Below are positions 22,008 to 24,311 of a DNA stretch of 24,311 nt, piece after piece. How positions within the stretch are numbered: the stretch's first letter is position 1; every line of letters begins with the position of its first letter. The DNA comes from HGM04593 sp045592125 (GTDB lineage Bacteria > Bacteroidota > Bacteroidia > Bacteroidales > Bacteroidaceae). The stretch covers positions 1-24,311 of the forward strand of contig JAZNUE010000040.1 in the NCBI GenBank assembly GCA_045592125.1, read 5' to 3'. A model generated the notes under the pieces. That model did not search any database and was not told where the DNA came from. It was given only the letters and a program-made list of their open reading frames with translations. Both the position numbers and the translations under genes were made by a program.

Positions 22008-24311
22008 TTTGCTATATATTCATTTAACATCTTCAGTTCAGTTGCTGTAGGGATAATCTTCTTGCCCTTCTCAAGGAAGATGATATCATCCACGCTGCCG
22101 CCTTCCTGCATAACAGCCCTCATCTCGCGGAAACGCCTTGCGTTGTCGGGGACAATGAGGCCTGCGTCATAATACGGAGTGGTGAACTCAACAATGTTGC
22201 CATATGCAAACTTCCCGCCAGCATATACAAAGGTGCGGTAGTAGTACTTTGTGTCGGGCATAAGGTTGAGTACACGCGAGCAGTACCCTGTGCTCATGTT
22301 CACCGTCACCTCTGCCTCGCGGTACACATTCTCGTTGCCCTCGTTAAGGTCGGCAACACTCAGCGCATACTCAAAGCCTACAGAAAGGTCATTATACTCT
22401 CCGCTCTCAATTGCGTCGAGCACCTGGCTGTTCACCTTTCCGCGGAGTATTGTCCACTCGTCATCAAGTACTGCGTCGAATGTCTCAAGGTCGAAGTTCT
22501 CGCGCGGTTCCTCTTCTACAGTAAAGCTCTTTATGGAACCGCGGTACGTCTGCTTCTTGTCTGCTGTCATTGCCACAAAGCGGTAGTAGTACTTTGTGTT
22601 CCAGGCAAGGTTCCTGAGCTCGCCCACGTACTCGCGCTCCTCAGTGAGAGGCACATAGCAGATTGCCGACGCCGACATGTCCTTGCTCTTTGAAACTTCA
22701 AAATAGAGCATGTACTGCTTCTCATCTTCGTTCTGCACCGAATTGTCGAGACGCTCCTTTAGGGGTTTTGTCACCGAACCAGTCATGCTCACCCTGTTCT
22801 TTGTGACTGAGGCCGACATTGTGGTGGCCATAATGTCGAGTTTCTTGGTCTTGAACATATGTATAGGCGTTGCGTAGTCCACCTCTCCGTCGCCAAGCTC
22901 AAGGTCGAGCCTGTAACGGTAGTAGTACGTTGTGGCCGGGTCAAGGTTCTCAAGTGTATAGTTGAGCAGATAGACATCCATCTCCTTGCTTGACCAGCCT
23001 ATTTTCTTGGTTATGTCAATGGACTCGGCATTCTCCTCAAAATCCTTGTTCGTTGTGGCGAACTCAATTGTGGTCTTTACCTTGCCAAGGGCATAATCGC
23101 CTTGCACATCAGCCTCAAGCTCAGCCGACTCGGCCTCAGACTTGGCTGTCAGGTTATCTATTGGAGGCGGCACCGAGAAAGGCTCTATGCTTGACTCATG
23201 CCTGTTACCATTGCCATCGTCATAGACCACCATGAAGAAGTACTGCTTGTCGCGGTCCCACAGGTTGTCGGTCTCAAGGATAATCTCATAGTCGTCCTCG
23301 TCGCTGTCGCGGCCGATATCCTCGGGACTGACTGCAATCACATCGCCCTGCTCCATGAACTCCTGACTGTCCGAAACAAGAATACTGTACTTGTTCTTGT
23401 TCGATACCCCCATGAAGCCTTTATCTACCTTTGCGAAGAAAAGTACCTTTGTGTAGCTTGCCTTTGCCTCAACGTCGGAGAATACAGGCTTTGTCTTGAA
23501 CTTCAGCGTGAGACCTTTGTATGTCTTGCCTGTCTCGTGGTCCTGAACAATGGCATTGAACATGTATTCGGTATTGGGTTTCAGTTTGCCGTCAAGATTC
23601 CACTCATAGCCCACCTTCCTTACGTTATTGAGGTAATCCATTGCAGTTTTTGCGTCAGGGTAATATGCAAAACCTACACTGAACCTGTTATCGACATGGT
23701 TCATATCCTCGGCCTCGTATATGCTGCCGTGAAGACTTGCATTTAGCGTTGCACCGGTAGCCGTGATTTCAGTAGGTTCCTCAGTGGTAGGAGCATAATA
23801 CTCGAAGAAACCTCCCGGCCATATATTGCTATACATAAACTTGTCGTTTACGCTGTCATATATATATGCCTGCACATTGAATTCGTCGCGCGGGAACATT
23901 CCACGCTCCACAGACATCTTCATCACATTGCTGCCCGGATGAGCCTTGTCAAAAACCACCACCGGCTTAATGACTTCATTGGTTTCAGGGTCGAGGAATA
24001 TGAAGCCGCCCTCTGTTATATAAGGATTGTCGATAGCATCCTTATCGAATTCTGCTTCAAAATCAGCACGTTCATAGTCCTTATCGTACTTTGTGAATTT
24101 TATATCGTACGGGATATAGAACTCATCGCACTTGTCTACAACCATGTAGCCTGTAAACATCTTATTGAATACCAATGGATAGACACCTATCTGACGGCCT
24201 TTAAGAACCTTTTGGTCACTTATATCAATATCAAAATCGACTTTATCTGTCTTAAACGAACGGAAAGCTCCTAAATCCTGTGCGTGATATTCAATGAATC
24301 CATTAGGAGGA
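22004..24311 (-). CDS. Fibronectin type III-like repeat protein, 5' end beyond the window
   Basis: The frame is open from its TGA stop at 22004-22006 to the right edge, about 768 codons; the start is not in the window. An internal Met at 24175 is not a good start because the frame continues upstream with similar composition. The visible part contains at least four repeats of about 100 residues with the fibronectin III-like end motif (P/W)-x-T-x-YYYR...F-x-T: NTEYMFNAIVQD, ATTYYYRYRLDL, NTKYYYRFVAMT and DTKYYYRTFVYA. The coding DNA keeps a 20-bp identity between two of them (22235-22254 and 22580-22599). The last 60 residues (DAGLIVPDNARRFREM...) are not repeat-like. It is probably a secreted or surface protein, coupled to the small lipoprotein gene. 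Function unknown. Confidence 0.8.
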   Translation of the reverse strand, partial: PPNGFIEYHAQDLGAFRSFKTDKVDFDIDISDQKVLKGRQIGVYPLVFNKMFTGYMVVDKCDEFYIPYDIKFTKYDKDYERADFEAEFDKDAIDNPYITEGGFIFLDPETNEVIKPVVVFDKAHPGSNVMKMSVERGMFPRDEFNVQAYIYDSVNDKFMYSNIWPGGFFEYYAPTTEEPTEITATGATLNASLHGSIYEAEDMNHVDNRFSVGFAYYPDAKTAMDYLNNVRKVGYEWNLDGKLKPNTEYMFNAIVQDHETGKTYKGLTLKFKTKPVFSDVEAKASYTKVLFFAKVDKGFMGVSNKNKYSILVSDSQEFMEQGDVIAVSPEDIGRDSDEDDYEIILETDNLWDRDKQYFFMVVYDDGNGNRHESSIEPFSVPPPIDNLTAKSEAESAELEADVQGDYALGKVKTTIEFATTNKDFEENAESIDITKKIGWSSKEMDVYLLNYTLENLDPATTYYYRYRLDLELGDGEVDYATPIHMFKTKKLDIMATTMSASVTKNRVSMTGSVTKPLKERLDNSVQNEDEKQYMLYFEVSKSKDMSASAICYVPLTEEREYVGELRNLAWNTKYYYRFVAMTADKKQTYRGSIKSFTVEEEPRENFDLETFDAVLDDEWTILRGKVNSQVLDAIESGEYNDLSVGFEYALSVADLNEGNENVYREAEVTVNMSTGYCSRVLNLMPDTKYYYRTFVYAGGKFAYGNIVEFTTPYYDAGLIVPDNARRFREMRAVMQEGGSVDDIIFLEKGKKIIPTATELKMLNEYIAK

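Noticed and set aside
21525..22172. 215-codon rightward ORF starting in the tRNA terminator and running over the 11-bp repeats, considered as an integrase remnant
   Set aside because: Most of it is antisense to the small lipoprotein and the repeat protein, and no tyrosine-recombinase motif (R...H-x-x-R...Y) is visible.
1..24311. CRISPR array, insertion sequence or defence island
   Set aside because: No spaced identical repeats of 23-40 bp, no transposase-like ORF, no terminal inverted repeats with target duplication and no nuclease/helicase genes were seen; the only short tandem repeats are the 11-bp units at 21552 and the coding repeats noted.

Overview
The window looks like a chromosomal segment of a member of the Bacteroidales (Bacteroidota). 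Four things point there: the gene order porG-uppS-bamA-ompH-ompH-ompH-murI, type IX secretion (T9SS) genes porU-porV beside rex and ispF, promoters of the TTTG / TAnnTTTG type, and lipoproteins with Bacteroidota-style signal peptides. A T9SS sortase (porU) fits Prevotella, Porphyromonas, Tannerella or Parabacteroides-like lineages better than a typical Bacteroides, but I cannot name the genus. Most of the window is core genome. The accessory-looking parts are the two ends.

Layout. Positions 1-326 are intergenic and hold stacked hairpins, a match to a widespread intergenic repeat and a bidirectional-looking terminator. From 327 to 8569 a leftward operon runs from a DUF6242-type lipoprotein through porG, uppS, bamA and three ompH/skp genes to murI: outer-membrane protein assembly, a T9SS component, the undecaprenyl carrier and D-glutamate for peptidoglycan. 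A strong hairpin separates the third ompH and murI from the rest. ribD (8774-9841) is a leftward single gene with its own consensus-like promoter, which overlaps the terminator of the operon before it. That operon (9932-17524, leftward) is rex, a fumarylacetoacetate-hydrolase-family enzyme, porU, porV, ispF and a metallophosphoesterase lipoprotein. Start/stop overlaps of ATGA type join rex to the FAH gene and ispF to the phosphoesterase.

A divergent intergenic region at 17525-17640 leads to rightward genes: a SUI1/YciH-like translation factor, then pyrE - SRPBCC protein - argH, which has a good promoter in front of pyrE. Next come a 283-bp gap with a palindrome and a terminator-like hairpin, a lipoprotein with a Rieske-like but four-cysteine metal-site pattern, and tRNA-Leu(UAA) with promoter and terminator. 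Just past the tRNA terminator are three perfect 11-bp tandem repeats, possibly the trace of an integration site. The last part (21624 to the right edge, leftward) is a small lipoprotein gene overlapping a long fibronectin-III-like repeat protein that continues beyond the window.

The main theme is cell-envelope building: outer-membrane folding (BamA/Skp), T9SS (PorG, PorU, PorV) and lipid-carrier and isoprenoid supply (IspF to UppS), with a redox regulator (Rex) heading the sortase operon. I found no CRISPR array, insertion sequence, phage gene or clear new defence system. The most unusual signals are the structured intergenic block at the left end, the terminator/promoter overlap at ribD, the tandem repeats after the tRNA and the four-cysteine Rieske-like lipoprotein.
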